In this document: positions 9,146 through 17,649 of the stretch, one piece after another
How positions within the stretch are numbered: position 1 is the first letter of the stretch
How the letters are laid out: each line of letters begins with the position of its first letter
DNA from: Edwardsiella anguillarum
Lineage (GTDB): Bacteria > Pseudomonadota > Gammaproteobacteria > Enterobacterales > Enterobacteriaceae
Assembly (NCBI RefSeq): GCF_008801815.1
Contig: NZ_VZOX01000019.1
Direction: 5' to 3' (one strand)
Length of the DNA: 64,000 bases
Translations under genes and position numbers: made by a program
The notes under the pieces: model-generated
What the model was told of the DNA's origin: nothing
Database searches by the model: none
What the model saw: only the letters and a program-made list of their open reading frames with translations

Positions 9146-9681
9146 GCATTTTTAGAAATAACGGCTTATGCCGGGTGTGTCAATGGCATTGGGATGAGTG
9201 ATTTTCAATTTGACCTGCGCAGTATTACCGTTACTGATTATTGTTTTTATCATATTGAAATATATGAAATAAAATCAATTGCTTGATCATTAGGTCTCGC
9301 GAGTCAACGGCGTATAGACATCGTATCCGCTAATCTTGATGCCTAAAAAATCGCCGCTGTCTCTTGGCGTCCCGGCCGTTCACCCCCGTGGACTCCCGCG
9401 GATGACGCCGTGATTTTCCACGTGGGAAACAATGGTTGCTGAATGGAGTCAGTATCAGGCAGTATCAGGGGTGAGAGTTTTAGTCGATCGCAATAAAAGG
9501 GATCGCAACACGGCGTGAAATGGATACAATTTAACGCACGTAGGAAAAGATGAACCGGTACCCTATGCCGTCATCCCTGTCGTTCCCGGGAGCGGCGATT
9601 ATCCGGAATGTGCGGGGCGCGTTCAGCCGCTGAACGGCGCCTCGGAAACCACCGACCGTTACTCAAGCATAAGGCGTCGCT
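9146..9681. other. Spacer between the lysC leader and pgi
   Basis: Non-coding DNA carrying the divergent lysC and pgi promoters. It contains an AT-rich stretch (about 9190-9290) likely to hold the lysC promoter and a CCACGTGG palindrome-like site near 9418-9424. No convincing ORF or known RNA was recognised. Confidence 0.5.
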
Positions 9682-11331
9682 ATGAAAAATATCAACCCGA
9701 CCCGTACTGCTGCCTGGCAAGCGCTGCAGCAGCATTTCGAGCAGATGAAGTCCGTGCAGATGCGCGATCTGTTCGCCGCGGATGCCGACCGTTTCTCTAA
9801 GTTCTCTGCTACCTTCGACGATCAGATGCTGGTCGATTACTCCAAGAACCGGATTAACGCAGAGACCCTGGAAAAGCTGCAGGCGCTGGCCCGTGAAACC
9901 GATCTGCAGGGCGCCATCGCCGCCATGTTCGCCGGTGAGAAAATCAACCGTACCGAGGACCGCGCCGTGCTGCACATCGCGCTGCGCAACCGGAGCAACA
10001 CGCCGATCTGCGTTGACGGTAAAGACGTGATGCCGGAGGTTAACGCCGTACTGGCCAAGATGAAGCAGTTCTGTGCCCGGGTGATCGACAGCGAGTGGCG
10101 GGGCTACACCGGTAAGGCGATTACCGACGTGGTGAATATCGGTATCGGTGGTTCCGATCTCGGCCCTTACATGGTGACCGAGGCGCTGCGCCCTTACAAA
10201 AATCACCTGACCATGCATTTTGTCTCCAACGTCGACGGTACGCACATCGCTGAGACGCTGCAGCGGTTGAACCCGGAGACGACCCTGTTCCTGGTGGCCT
10301 CAAAGACCTTCACCACCCAGGAGACCATGACCAATGCCCACAGCGCCCGCGACTGGTTCCTGCAGGCGGCCGGCGATGAGCGTCATGTGGCCAAGCATTT
10401 TGCCGCGCTGTCCACCAACGCGCAGGCGGTGGCGGCGTTCGGTATCGATACCGCCAACATGTTTGAGTTCTGGGACTGGGTCGGTGGCCGCTACAGCCTG
10501 TGGTCAGCCATCGGACTCTCTATCGCTCTGAGCATCGGCTACGATAACTTCGAGCAGCTGCTGGCCGGCGCCCATGCCATGGACCGCCACTTTGCCAGCG
10601 CGCCGCTGCAGCAGAATCTGCCGGTACTGCTGGCGCTGATCGGCATCTGGTATAACAACTTCTTCGGCGCCGAAACCGAAGCCATTCTGCCCTATGATCA
10701 GTATATGCACCGCTTCCCGGCCTATTTCCAGCAGGGCAACATGGAGTCGAACGGGAAATATGTCGATCGCGACGGTCAGGCCGTGGATTACCAGACCGGC
10801 CCCATCATCTGGGGCGAGCCGGGTACCAACGGCCAGCACGCGTTCTATCAGCTGATCCACCAGGGTACCAAGCTGATTCCCTGCGACTTTATCGCGCCGG
10901 CCATCAGCCATAACCCGCTGGGCGATCATCACAGCAAGCTGCTGTCCAACTTCTTTGCCCAGACCGAGGCGCTGGCGTTCGGTAAATCCCGTGAAGCGGT
11001 AGAAGAGGAGTTTGCCAAGGCGGGCAAGAGCGCAGCAGAGGTACAGCATATCGTGCCGTTTAAGGTGTTTGAGGGGAACCGCCCGACCAACTCCATCCTG
11101 CTGCGTGAAATCACGCCGTACAGCCTGGGGATGCTGATTGCGCTGTATGAGCACAAGATCTTCACCCAGGGCGCCATACTGAACATCTTCTCCTTCGATC
11201 AGTGGGGGGTTGAGCTAGGTAAACAGCTGGCCAACCGTATCCTGCCGGAGCTGGAGGATGCGCAGCCGGTACGCAGCCACGATAGTTCGACCAATGCCCT
11301 GATCAACCGTTTCAAGGCCTGGCGGGCATAA
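9682..11331 (+). CDS. pgi: Glucose-6-phosphate isomerase
   Basis: Pgi interconverts glucose-6-phosphate and fructose-6-phosphate in glycolysis and gluconeogenesis. The product has 549 aa, the same as E. coli. Signatures seen: NIGIGGSDLGPYM (phosphate loop), GEPGTNGQHAF with the conserved Glu and His, and the C-terminal FDQWGVELGKQLA with the catalytic Lys. The ATG follows GGCGTCGCT with only a weak ribosome site, but it matches the family N-terminus (MKNINPT). It stands alone, divergent from lysC, and ends at a strong terminator. Confidence 0.98.
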   Translation: MKNINPTRTAAWQALQQHFEQMKSVQMRDLFAADADRFSKFSATFDDQMLVDYSKNRINAETLEKLQALARETDLQGAIAAMFAGEKINRTEDRAVLHIALRNRSNTPICVDGKDVMPEVNAVLAKMKQFCARVIDSEWRGYTGKAITDVVNIGIGGSDLGPYMVTEALRPYKNHLTMHFVSNVDGTHIAETLQRLNPETTLFLVASKTFTTQETMTNAHSARDWFLQAAGDERHVAKHFAALSTNAQAVAAFGIDTANMFEFWDWVGGRYSLWSAIGLSIALSIGYDNFEQLLAGAHAMDRHFASAPLQQNLPVLLALIGIWYNNFFGAETEAILPYDQYMHRFPAYFQQGNMESNGKYVDRDGQAVDYQTGPIIWGEPGTNGQHAFYQLIHQGTKLIPCDFIAPAISHNPLGDHHSKLLSNFFAQTEALAFGKSREAVEEEFAKAGKSAAEVQHIVPFKVFEGNRPTNSILLREITPYSLGMLIALYEHKIFTQGAILNIFSFDQWGVELGKQLANRILPELEDAQPVRSHDSSTNALINRFKAWRA

Positions 11332-11349
11332 CGCCGCGCAGCCAAAGAA

Positions 11350-11375
11350 AAACCCGGACTTGTCCGGGTTTTTTT
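11350..11375. terminator. Terminator after pgi
   Basis: AAACCCGGA-cttg-TCCGGGTTT followed by a T-run (11369-11375): an intrinsic terminator for pgi. The A-run on the left side also gives a T-run for transcripts coming from the convergent transporter gene. Confidence 0.88.
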
Positions 11376-11391
11376 ACGTCTGGCGCCGGCG

Positions 11392-12639
11392 TTACTCCGC
11401 CGTTTCCCATCGGCGCTGTAGCCACGCCTTACCCTCAACAAAGCGGGTGACCAGCATGGCGCAGACCGTATTGCCGGTGGAGTTCAGTAGGGTGGCCGGA
11501 ATATCGATGATGGTGCTGATGATCATGATGGTGCCGACCAACTCCGGCGAAAAGCCGAACACGGCGCAGATCATCAGTTCGCCGGTCATGCCGCCGCTGG
11601 GAATAGCCCCCATGACGGCGCCGACTAGGAACGCCACGCTGATGATGGCCGCGATGCTCATCGGATCGCTCATGTCGCGGCCGAACAGCGTGAACAGAAA
11701 GACGATCTTGATGATGCCGCCGATAACCGAGCCGTCCTTATGGGTGTTGGCACCCAGCGGGATCACCGTCTCGGCGATATCCGCCGGTACGCCCATTTTC
11801 TTGCTGGCCACCAGGTTGACCGGAATGCAGGCGGCGCTGGAAGCGGTGGCGATGGCGGTGATGGCCGGTGTAAATACGTTGCCCCAGAACAGGCGAACGG
11901 CGGGGCGCCCTCCGGCGATAAAGGCGTACAGCGTATTGGCGCCGAAGAAGTAGATCACCGTCAGCACCACGTACAGCAAGAAGGCATTCAGATAGCCGTG
12001 GATGATTTGCGGCCCCAGCGCGCCGACCGTGGCGGCGAAGTAGCAGCCCAGCCCCAGCGGCGCTGCGTACATAATGATCTTGACCATTCTCAGGATCACC
12101 GTGGTGCCGGCGCTGAGAAACTGGGCGACGGGACGGCCCTGCTCGCCGCTGAAGGCCGTAGCCAGGCCGAACAGGATAGAGAAGACGATGAGCGGTAGCA
12201 GATTGGACTTAGTAAACAGCTGTAGAAAATCGGGTACGGTGAAGGTGGAGACGATCACCTCGCCCAGCCCCTTGCTCTGTTCCTGCGGCGCCGGAGGCAG
12301 GTGGGCTATCAGCGACTGAGTATCCACGTTGTGGAACGGGTTAAACAGATGGGTGGCGACAAAGCCGATCAGCGCGGCGAACAGGGCGGTGGCGATGAAA
12401 ACCGAGAAGACCGTTCCCATTATTTTGCCCAGGCGCGACATCTGCCGCATGTCGGCGATAGAGGAGGCGATGCTGAGGAATACCAGCGGAACGATCACCA
12501 CGAACATCAGGTTTAGGAACAGTTCGCCGATGGGTTGAACCAGGGTCGCCCGTTCGCCAAACAGGACGCCGGCCAGCCCGCCGAGGATAATGCCCAGCAG
12601 CAGGCAGAGGGTAAACGTATAGTGTCGGAGTATATGCAT
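11392..12639 (-). CDS. Dicarboxylate/amino acid:cation symporter (DAACS family)
   Basis: A 415-aa inner-membrane protein of the glutamate-transporter fold. It has several hydrophobic segments, a serine-rich hairpin (ATASSAACIPVNL) and the following NTHKDGS block, which corresponds to the NMDGT-type cation site of GltPh-like proteins. It therefore most likely takes up a dicarboxylate or acidic/neutral amino acid with Na+ or H+. It is clearly not a close copy of E. coli GltP, and the substrate cannot be told from the sequence. The ATG at 12639 is the natural start. It sits between pgi and psiE, where E. coli has other genes. Confidence 0.85.
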   Translation of the reverse strand: MHILRHYTFTLCLLLGIILGGLAGVLFGERATLVQPIGELFLNLMFVVIVPLVFLSIASSIADMRQMSRLGKIMGTVFSVFIATALFAALIGFVATHLFNPFHNVDTQSLIAHLPPAPQEQSKGLGEVIVSTFTVPDFLQLFTKSNLLPLIVFSILFGLATAFSGEQGRPVAQFLSAGTTVILRMVKIIMYAAPLGLGCYFAATVGALGPQIIHGYLNAFLLYVVLTVIYFFGANTLYAFIAGGRPAVRLFWGNVFTPAITAIATASSAACIPVNLVASKKMGVPADIAETVIPLGANTHKDGSVIGGIIKIVFLFTLFGRDMSDPMSIAAIISVAFLVGAVMGAIPSGGMTGELMICAVFGFSPELVGTIMIISTIIDIPATLLNSTGNTVCAMLVTRFVEGKAWLQRRWETAE

Positions 12640-12873
12640 TGTGTGGGAATCTCAGTCGAGCCTTTTCTTGCTACCGCGCGGCGGCGGAGGGTGTGTTGAT
12701 CCTGACGGATTATGCTCATTATCAGCCCTTGTCGCCGCCGGCGCCAAATTTGTGTGACGCTCGCCGCGCCGCACGCGACGCCGACGGGTTTTTTGGCGCA
12801 GGGGGATAGACGGCAAAACGGCAATATTGTTAACTAGCTCACATTATACAGCTATTACGCAAGGAGTTACTTT

Positions 12874-13281
12874 ATGCCGGGAACCGAGCGCGCAAACCGT
12901 GTCGCCACGGTATTGCAGTGGATACTGAATATCGGCCTGATGGCGCTGGCGGCGATTCTGGTGATCTTTCTGGCGAAGGAGACGTTCACGCTGGCCGGGG
13001 TGCTGTTTGACGCCAACCAGAACGCGTCGACCTATATGCTGGTGGAAGGGATCGTGATCTATTTTCTGTACTTCGAGTTTATTGCATTGATTGTTAAATA
13101 TTTTCAATCAGGCTATCACTTTCCGCTGCGCTACTTTATCTATATCGGCATCACGGCGATCATCCGATTGATCATCGTCGATCACGAGAGCCCCAACGAT
13201 ACGCTGATCTATTCGTTCGCCATTTTGGTGCTGGTGATCGCGCTGTATCTAGCTAACACCGATCGTCTGAAGCGCGAATAG
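12874..13281 (+). CDS. psiE: Phosphate-starvation-inducible protein PsiE
   Basis: A 135-aa membrane protein of unknown biochemical role, known in E. coli as induced by phosphate starvation. Four hydrophobic segments are visible (about 12-35, 50-75, 83-102 and 108-126). AAGGAG lies eight bases before the ATG. It precedes the convergent malEFG operon as in E. coli, which supports the assignment. No clear Pho box was identified in the 234-bp upstream spacer. Confidence 0.93.
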   Translation: MPGTERANRVATVLQWILNIGLMALAAILVIFLAKETFTLAGVLFDANQNASTYMLVEGIVIYFLYFEFIALIVKYFQSGYHFPLRYFIYIGITAIIRLIIVDHESPNDTLIYSFAILVLVIALYLANTDRLKRE

Positions 13282-13289
13282 AGGGGTAT

Positions 13290-13313
13290 AAAAAGGGCGG
13301 CCCGCAGGCCGCC
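13290..13313 (-). terminator. Terminator after malG
   Basis: GGCGGCC-cgca-GGCCGCC with an A-run on its left (13290-13294), giving a hairpin plus U-tract for leftward transcription from malEFG. It may also stop psiE transcription. Confidence 0.7.
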
Positions 13314-13357
13314 AGTTACGCACACAGGTTACTGCTTTTTTAAGGGTAACGCATAAA

Positions 13358-14248
13358 CTAGCCTTTCACGCCGCCGGCGGTCAGACCGCCCACCAGCCAA
13401 CGCTGCGCCAGCAGGAAGACGGCGGTTATCGGCATCGCCGACAGCACCGCCGCCGCGGCAAAATCCCCCCACAGGTAGTTTTGCGGATTGAGATACTGCT
13501 GCATGCCGACCGCCAGCGTATAGGTATTGACGTCGCGCAGCAGCAGCGAGGCGACCGGCACCTCGGTGATGGCGGCGATAAAGGAGAGGATGAACACCAC
13601 CGCCAGTATCGGTACGGAAAGCGGCAGCAGCACCAGACGGAACGCCTGCCACGGCGTGGCGCCATCCAGCGCCGCCGCCTCCTCCAGCGAGCCGTCGATG
13701 GTTTCAAAGTAGCCCTTGATGGTCCAGACGTGCAGGGCGATGCCGCCCATATAGGCAAAGATGACGCCCCCCAGGGTATTTAGGCCGAGGAACGGCACGT
13801 ACTGGCCGATCCGATCGAATAGGGCATACAGCGCGACCAGCGACAGTACCGCCGGGAACATCTGGAAAATCAGCATCCCTTTCAGCAGCGAGGATTTGCC
13901 GCGGAACCGCATGCGAGCGAAGGCATAGGCGCAGGTGGTGGAGAGCGCCAGGATGCCCAGCGCGGTGGTGACCGCGACCTTGATCGAGTTCCACAGCCAC
14001 AGCAGCACGGGGAACGGCGGCGGGGTCACGCGGCCGTCCGGCGCCGTCACGCTGATACCCAGCGCCAGCTTCCAGTGCTCCCAGGAGATCTGGTCCGGGA
14101 TCAGGCTGCCGGTGGCAAAGTTGCCGGCGCGCAGCGAAATGGCGATCACCATCAGCAGAGGGAACATGATCAGCGCGATAAACAGAATCATCAGCAAATG
14201 GGTGAGCCACAGGCGATAGCGCAGGGATTGGGGTTGAACCATGGCCAT
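13358..14248 (-). CDS. malG: Maltose ABC transporter permease MalG
   Basis: One of the two membrane subunits of the MalFGK2 maltose/maltodextrin importer. The 296-aa product has the same length as E. coli MalG, six predicted membrane helices, and the EAA loop that contacts MalK (EEAAALDGATPWQAFRLVLLP, about residues 190-210). It ends with the conserved GLTAGGVKG tail. It is the third gene of malEFG, starting 14 bp after the malF stop. Confidence 0.98.
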   Translation of the reverse strand: MAMVQPQSLRYRLWLTHLLMILFIALIMFPLLMVIAISLRAGNFATGSLIPDQISWEHWKLALGISVTAPDGRVTPPPFPVLLWLWNSIKVAVTTALGILALSTTCAYAFARMRFRGKSSLLKGMLIFQMFPAVLSLVALYALFDRIGQYVPFLGLNTLGGVIFAYMGGIALHVWTIKGYFETIDGSLEEAAALDGATPWQAFRLVLLPLSVPILAVVFILSFIAAITEVPVASLLLRDVNTYTLAVGMQQYLNPQNYLWGDFAAAAVLSAMPITAVFLLAQRWLVGGLTAGGVKG

Positions 14249-14262
14249 AGTCAGGCATCTCC

Positions 14263-15834
14263 TTAGTCAAAATTCATTTTGCTGGCTTTCAGATTGAGGA
14301 TCGCCAGCGCCCCGACCAGCAGGAAGATCAGGGTCGCGATGGCGGCAGCCAGGCCAAAGTCTTGTCCGCCGCCGCCCTCAAAGGCGATGCGGTAGGTATA
14401 GCTGACCAGCAGGTCGGTATAGCCGGCCGGTGTCGAGGTTCCCAGCATATCCGGCCCCCCGTTGGTTAACAGCTGGATCAGCACAAAGTTATTAAAGTTG
14501 AAGGCGAAGCTGGCGATCATCAGCGGCGTCAGCGGCTTGATCAGCATCGGCAGCGTAATCCGGAAGAAGTTTTGCAGCGGCCCGGCGCCGTCCATGGCCG
14601 AGGCCTCATACAGATCCTCGGGGATCGCCTTCAGCAGCCCCATGCACAGGATCATCATGTAGGGATAGCCGAGCCAGGTGTTGACGATCAGGATCATGCC
14701 CTTGGCGGTGAGCGGATCGCTGAACCAGGCCGGTCGGATGCCGAACAGCTGGCTGAGCATCATGTTGATCTCGCCGAAGCTTTGGTTGAACAGTCCCTTG
14801 AAGATCAGGATGGAGATAAACGCTGGCACCGCATAGGGCAAGATCAGTAGCACCCGATAGGCGGCGCGTCCGCGCAGCGCCTCCCACTGCACCACGCAGG
14901 CCAGCACCATCCCGACGGCCACGGTAAAGATGACGGTCAGCACCGAGAAGACCAGGGTCCAGATAAAGATGCTGATAAAGGGCTGGCGGATCCCCTCATC
15001 GTTGAGCACCCGCAGAAAGTTTTTCCAGCCGGTGGTCACGGTAAACCCCGGGCTTAGGCGCTCGCTGCGCCAGTTGCCGTCGGCGTTGACCGCCTGATAA
15101 AAGCCGCTTTGCATATTGGGGCGGTAGGCGATGCCGCTTTGGTTGTCCGTCAGGGTGCGGCCATCGTCGCCCAGGGTGTAGAGCGGGCGGCTGGCGGCGA
15201 ACTGACGCAGTGAACTCATGCGCAGCGCGGTGCCGTCGGGCAGCAGGGCGACCAGGCTGTTCAGCGTCTGACGGTGCTGGGTCACGGTGCGCAGCGTGGC
15301 GGCGCTGCCCTGCGGCGCGCCGTCTGCCGCCGCCATCGAAATCTGTAGGTCGGGCTGGCCCAGATCAAAGGGGTCGGAAAGGTAGCGTTGACCGCTCTGG
15401 GCGTCGGTGAGCTGCAGGCGCCATTGGCCGCCGTCCGGATACAGGCTGAACGCGTAGCTCTGACCGCTGGTGAACAGGCGCTGCAGCAGGACCGACTGGG
15501 CGCGCTCCTGGCTGAGTTGGTTGGTGCTGCTGTAGTTGGTAAAGGCGATGGCGATGGTGCAGATCAGCGGGAACAGGACGAACAGCCCCATGCCGGCTAG
15601 CCCCGGATAGACATAGCGCCAGGCGTAGGCGCGCCGGTTGGCGAAGATATACAGTCCGCCCCCCAGCAGGATCAGGGTTAGCATGGCGAACAGGTATTCG
15701 CCTTGGGCATACATGACGATAGTCAGATAGCCGGTCAGCAGCGTCAGTAGGCCGACCGCCAGCCATTTTAGCCCGGTGCGCGGGCAGAGCCGGCGCGGCT
15801 CGCTGGCCGGATATTCAGTTTGGGATAGTGACAT
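14263..15834 (-). CDS. malF: Maltose ABC transporter permease MalF
   Basis: The larger membrane subunit of the maltose importer. The product is 523 aa, with N-terminal helices, a large periplasmic domain (about residues 90-275) and the EAA loop (YEASAMDGAGPLQNFFRITLP) that docks on MalK. I prefer the ATG at 15834: GAGGG lies seven bases upstream, whereas a GTG at 15840 would sit one base from that site. The E. coli protein is 514 aa. It is the second gene of malEFG, separated from malE by 137 bp that carry a strong hairpin. Confidence 0.97.
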   Translation of the reverse strand: MSLSQTEYPASEPRRLCPRTGLKWLAVGLLTLLTGYLTIVMYAQGEYLFAMLTLILLGGGLYIFANRRAYAWRYVYPGLAGMGLFVLFPLICTIAIAFTNYSSTNQLSQERAQSVLLQRLFTSGQSYAFSLYPDGGQWRLQLTDAQSGQRYLSDPFDLGQPDLQISMAAADGAPQGSAATLRTVTQHRQTLNSLVALLPDGTALRMSSLRQFAASRPLYTLGDDGRTLTDNQSGIAYRPNMQSGFYQAVNADGNWRSERLSPGFTVTTGWKNFLRVLNDEGIRQPFISIFIWTLVFSVLTVIFTVAVGMVLACVVQWEALRGRAAYRVLLILPYAVPAFISILIFKGLFNQSFGEINMMLSQLFGIRPAWFSDPLTAKGMILIVNTWLGYPYMMILCMGLLKAIPEDLYEASAMDGAGPLQNFFRITLPMLIKPLTPLMIASFAFNFNNFVLIQLLTNGGPDMLGTSTPAGYTDLLVSYTYRIAFEGGGGQDFGLAAAIATLIFLLVGALAILNLKASKMNFD

Positions 15835-15915
15835 GGACACGCCCTCGTTTTACTTGCCACACCGGTGACGGCGCGCCGTTCGGGCGCGGTTGGCATCAGG
15901 TTAATGCGGTGATGA

Positions 15916-15950
15916 GCCCGCCGCGCCCGTCAGCGGGGGAACCGGCGGGC
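15916..15950 (-). repeat. Intercistronic hairpin between malE and malF
   Basis: GCCCGCCG (15916) and CGGCGGGC (15943) form an 8-bp GC stem with a 19-base loop inside the 137-bp malE-malF spacer. In E. coli this spacer carries REP palindromes that stabilise malE mRNA and lower malF expression. The hairpin here has the same place but is not recognisably a REP sequence. Confidence 0.55.
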
Positions 15951-15971
15951 AGGCGGCGGGTCAGCCGGAGA

Positions 15972-17165
15972 TTATTTTTTGAGGATCCGCTCCTTGGCGC
16001 TTTCCAGCGCCTGAGCCACGCTCTGACGGCCGTTGATCGCGTTGATGATCGCGGCGCGCTCGGCGTACCAGAAGGCGCTCATCTGCGGGATATTCGGCAT
16101 GATCTCACCGTTTTGCGAGTTCTGCATGGTGGCGGCGATGCGCGGATCCTTCTCCAGGATCTCCTGATATGACTTCAGCGCCACGGCGCCCAGCGGCTTG
16201 TCTTGGTTGACCATTGCCAGGCCGCTGTCGGTCAGCAGGTAGTTCTCAATGAACTCGGTCGCCAGCTCTTTGTTCGGGCTGGCCGCGTTGATCCCGGCGC
16301 TCAGCACGCCGACGAAGGGCTTGGAGGGGTGCCCCTTGAAGGTCGGCAGCAGGGTGATGCCGTAGTTGATGCCGCTCTTGTCGATATTGGACCAGGCCCA
16401 GGGGCCGTTGATGGTCATGGCGGTCTGCCCTTTGTTAAAGGCCGCCTCGGCGATGGAGTAGTCGGTATCGGCGTTGATATGCTTGTTTTTCACCATGTCG
16501 ACCAGGAACTGCAGGCCGGCGCGCGATCCGGCGTTGTCGACGCCGACGTTATGGGTCTCGTAGCGGCCGTTGGCATACTTGAAGGCATAGCCGCCGTCGG
16601 CGGCGATCAGCGGCCAGGTGAAGTAGGGCTCCTGCAGGTTCCACATGATAGCGCTCTTGCCCTGGGCGCGCAGCTTGCCGTCCAGCGCCGGGATCTCCTC
16701 CCAGCTCTTGGGCGGGGTGGGCAGCAGATCTTTGTTATAAATCAGCGACAGCGCCTCGACGGCGATGGGGTAGGCGATCAGCTTGCCGTTGTAGCGCACC
16801 GCGTCCCAGGTAAAGGGGTAGAGCTTCTCCTGAAACGCTTTGGACGGATGGATTTCGGCCAACAGGCCGGATTGGGCATAGCCGCCAAAGCGGTCATGGG
16901 CCCAGAAGATGATGTCTGGCCCGTCACCGGTGGCCGCAACCTGGGGGAATTTCTCCTCCAGCTTGTCCGGGTGCTCCACGGTGACCTTGATACCGGTTTC
17001 CTGCTCGAACTTCTTGCCCACGTCCGCCAGACCGTTATACCCCTTGTCACCGTTGATCCAGATGACCAGTTTACCCTCTTCGATCTTGGCCAGCGCCGGC
17101 GCAGAGATGACCAGTGCGGCCAGTGCGCTAAGAGCGATGGTTTTTATAGCGGATGTCTTTGTCAT
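15972..17165 (-). CDS. malE: Maltose/maltodextrin-binding periplasmic protein MalE
   Basis: Periplasmic receptor that delivers maltose and maltodextrins to MalFGK2. The 397-aa precursor has a Sec signal peptide (Lys-rich start, hydrophobic core, ALA cleavage site near residue 26) followed by the mature KIEEGKLVIWINGDKGYNGL. Family blocks are present: PYFTWPLIAADGGYAFKY and NGPWAWSNIDKSGINYGITL. Length matches E. coli (396). It is first in malEFG and divergent from malK-lamB-malM. Confidence 0.98.
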   Translation of the reverse strand: MTKTSAIKTIALSALAALVISAPALAKIEEGKLVIWINGDKGYNGLADVGKKFEQETGIKVTVEHPDKLEEKFPQVAATGDGPDIIFWAHDRFGGYAQSGLLAEIHPSKAFQEKLYPFTWDAVRYNGKLIAYPIAVEALSLIYNKDLLPTPPKSWEEIPALDGKLRAQGKSAIMWNLQEPYFTWPLIAADGGYAFKYANGRYETHNVGVDNAGSRAGLQFLVDMVKNKHINADTDYSIAEAAFNKGQTAMTINGPWAWSNIDKSGINYGITLLPTFKGHPSKPFVGVLSAGINAASPNKELATEFIENYLLTDSGLAMVNQDKPLGAVALKSYQEILEKDPRIAATMQNSQNGEIMPNIPQMSAFWYAERAAIINAINGRQSVAQALESAKERILKK

Positions 17166-17329
17166 AGTGCAGTCCTTGTAGTCCTGTCGGGGGAGTTCAC
17201 GAACGCGGGCCGGGGGTCGATGGTCGCGTCTCGTACGCTGCGCTCATGGGGCTATCGCCGTGTTCCGGCCGTTCGCCGGGGGCAGGAGCGCCGATGTTGT
17301 GTCATAGTCCGCGAGACCCGCCGGATTCT

Positions 17330-17339
17330 CATCCTCCCC
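17330..17339 (-). promoter_or_regulatory. Candidate MalT box
   Basis: The minus strand reads GGGGAGGATG, one base from the MalT consensus GGGGA(G/T)GAGG. It points toward malE, about 165 bp upstream of its start. Confidence 0.45.
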
Positions 17340-17364
17340 CACTCTACGCCCTGCGGGGCTTTCT

Positions 17365-17380
17365 TGTGATCTGCTTAACA
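17365..17380. promoter_or_regulatory. Candidate CRP site
   Basis: TGTGA-TCTGCT-TAACA matches nine of ten core positions of the CRP consensus TGTGA-N6-TCACA. A weaker possible site, TGTGG-TGAATG-GCACG, starts at 17394. Confidence 0.6.
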
Positions 17381-17487
17381 CAACTTGGCAATATGTGGTG
17401 AATGGCACGAAATCTCTGGGTCGATTTTGCAGTCACGATCACGATTCTTCCGCCGCCGCGGCGCCCTTCGCCCCGATCCGGCAGGCG

Positions 17488-17506
17488 CTATCCTCCCATC
17501 TCCTCC
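17488..17506 (-). promoter_or_regulatory. Candidate pair of MalT-like boxes
   Basis: The minus strand reads GGAGGAGATG followed by GGGAGGATAG, two adjacent copies resembling the MalT core GGA(G/T)GA. They lie about 145 bp upstream of malK. The match is suggestive only. Confidence 0.35.
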
Positions 17507-17649
17507 GCCAGCAAAAAAGCGCCGATGGATGATCCCTGGGCGCGGGTTTTTCGCGCACTATCGTGTCCATTCATTGAGGCGCAGCGCCCTTTTCCCCCGC
17601 CGTCTGCGGCGCGCTGCGGCCATCCCTTGGCAACGGACAGGAGCGGCGC

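Larger units (their letters stand above)
17166..17649. promoter_or_regulatory. Divergent malE/malK control region
   Basis: A 484-bp non-coding region between malE and malK. In E. coli the equivalent region holds two promoters with MalT boxes and CRP sites acting over a distance. Candidate sites found here are listed separately: a CRP-like site at 17365 and MalT-like boxes at 17330 and 17488. No ORF in it looks real. Confidence 0.75.

Noticed and set aside
15835..15840. GTG start for malF six bases upstream
   Set aside because: Only one base separates it from the GAGGG ribosome site; the ATG at 15834 has the correct spacing.
16203..17369. A 388-codon plus-strand open frame opposite malE
   Set aside because: Antisense to malE and running through the mal control region; no ribosome site or domain.
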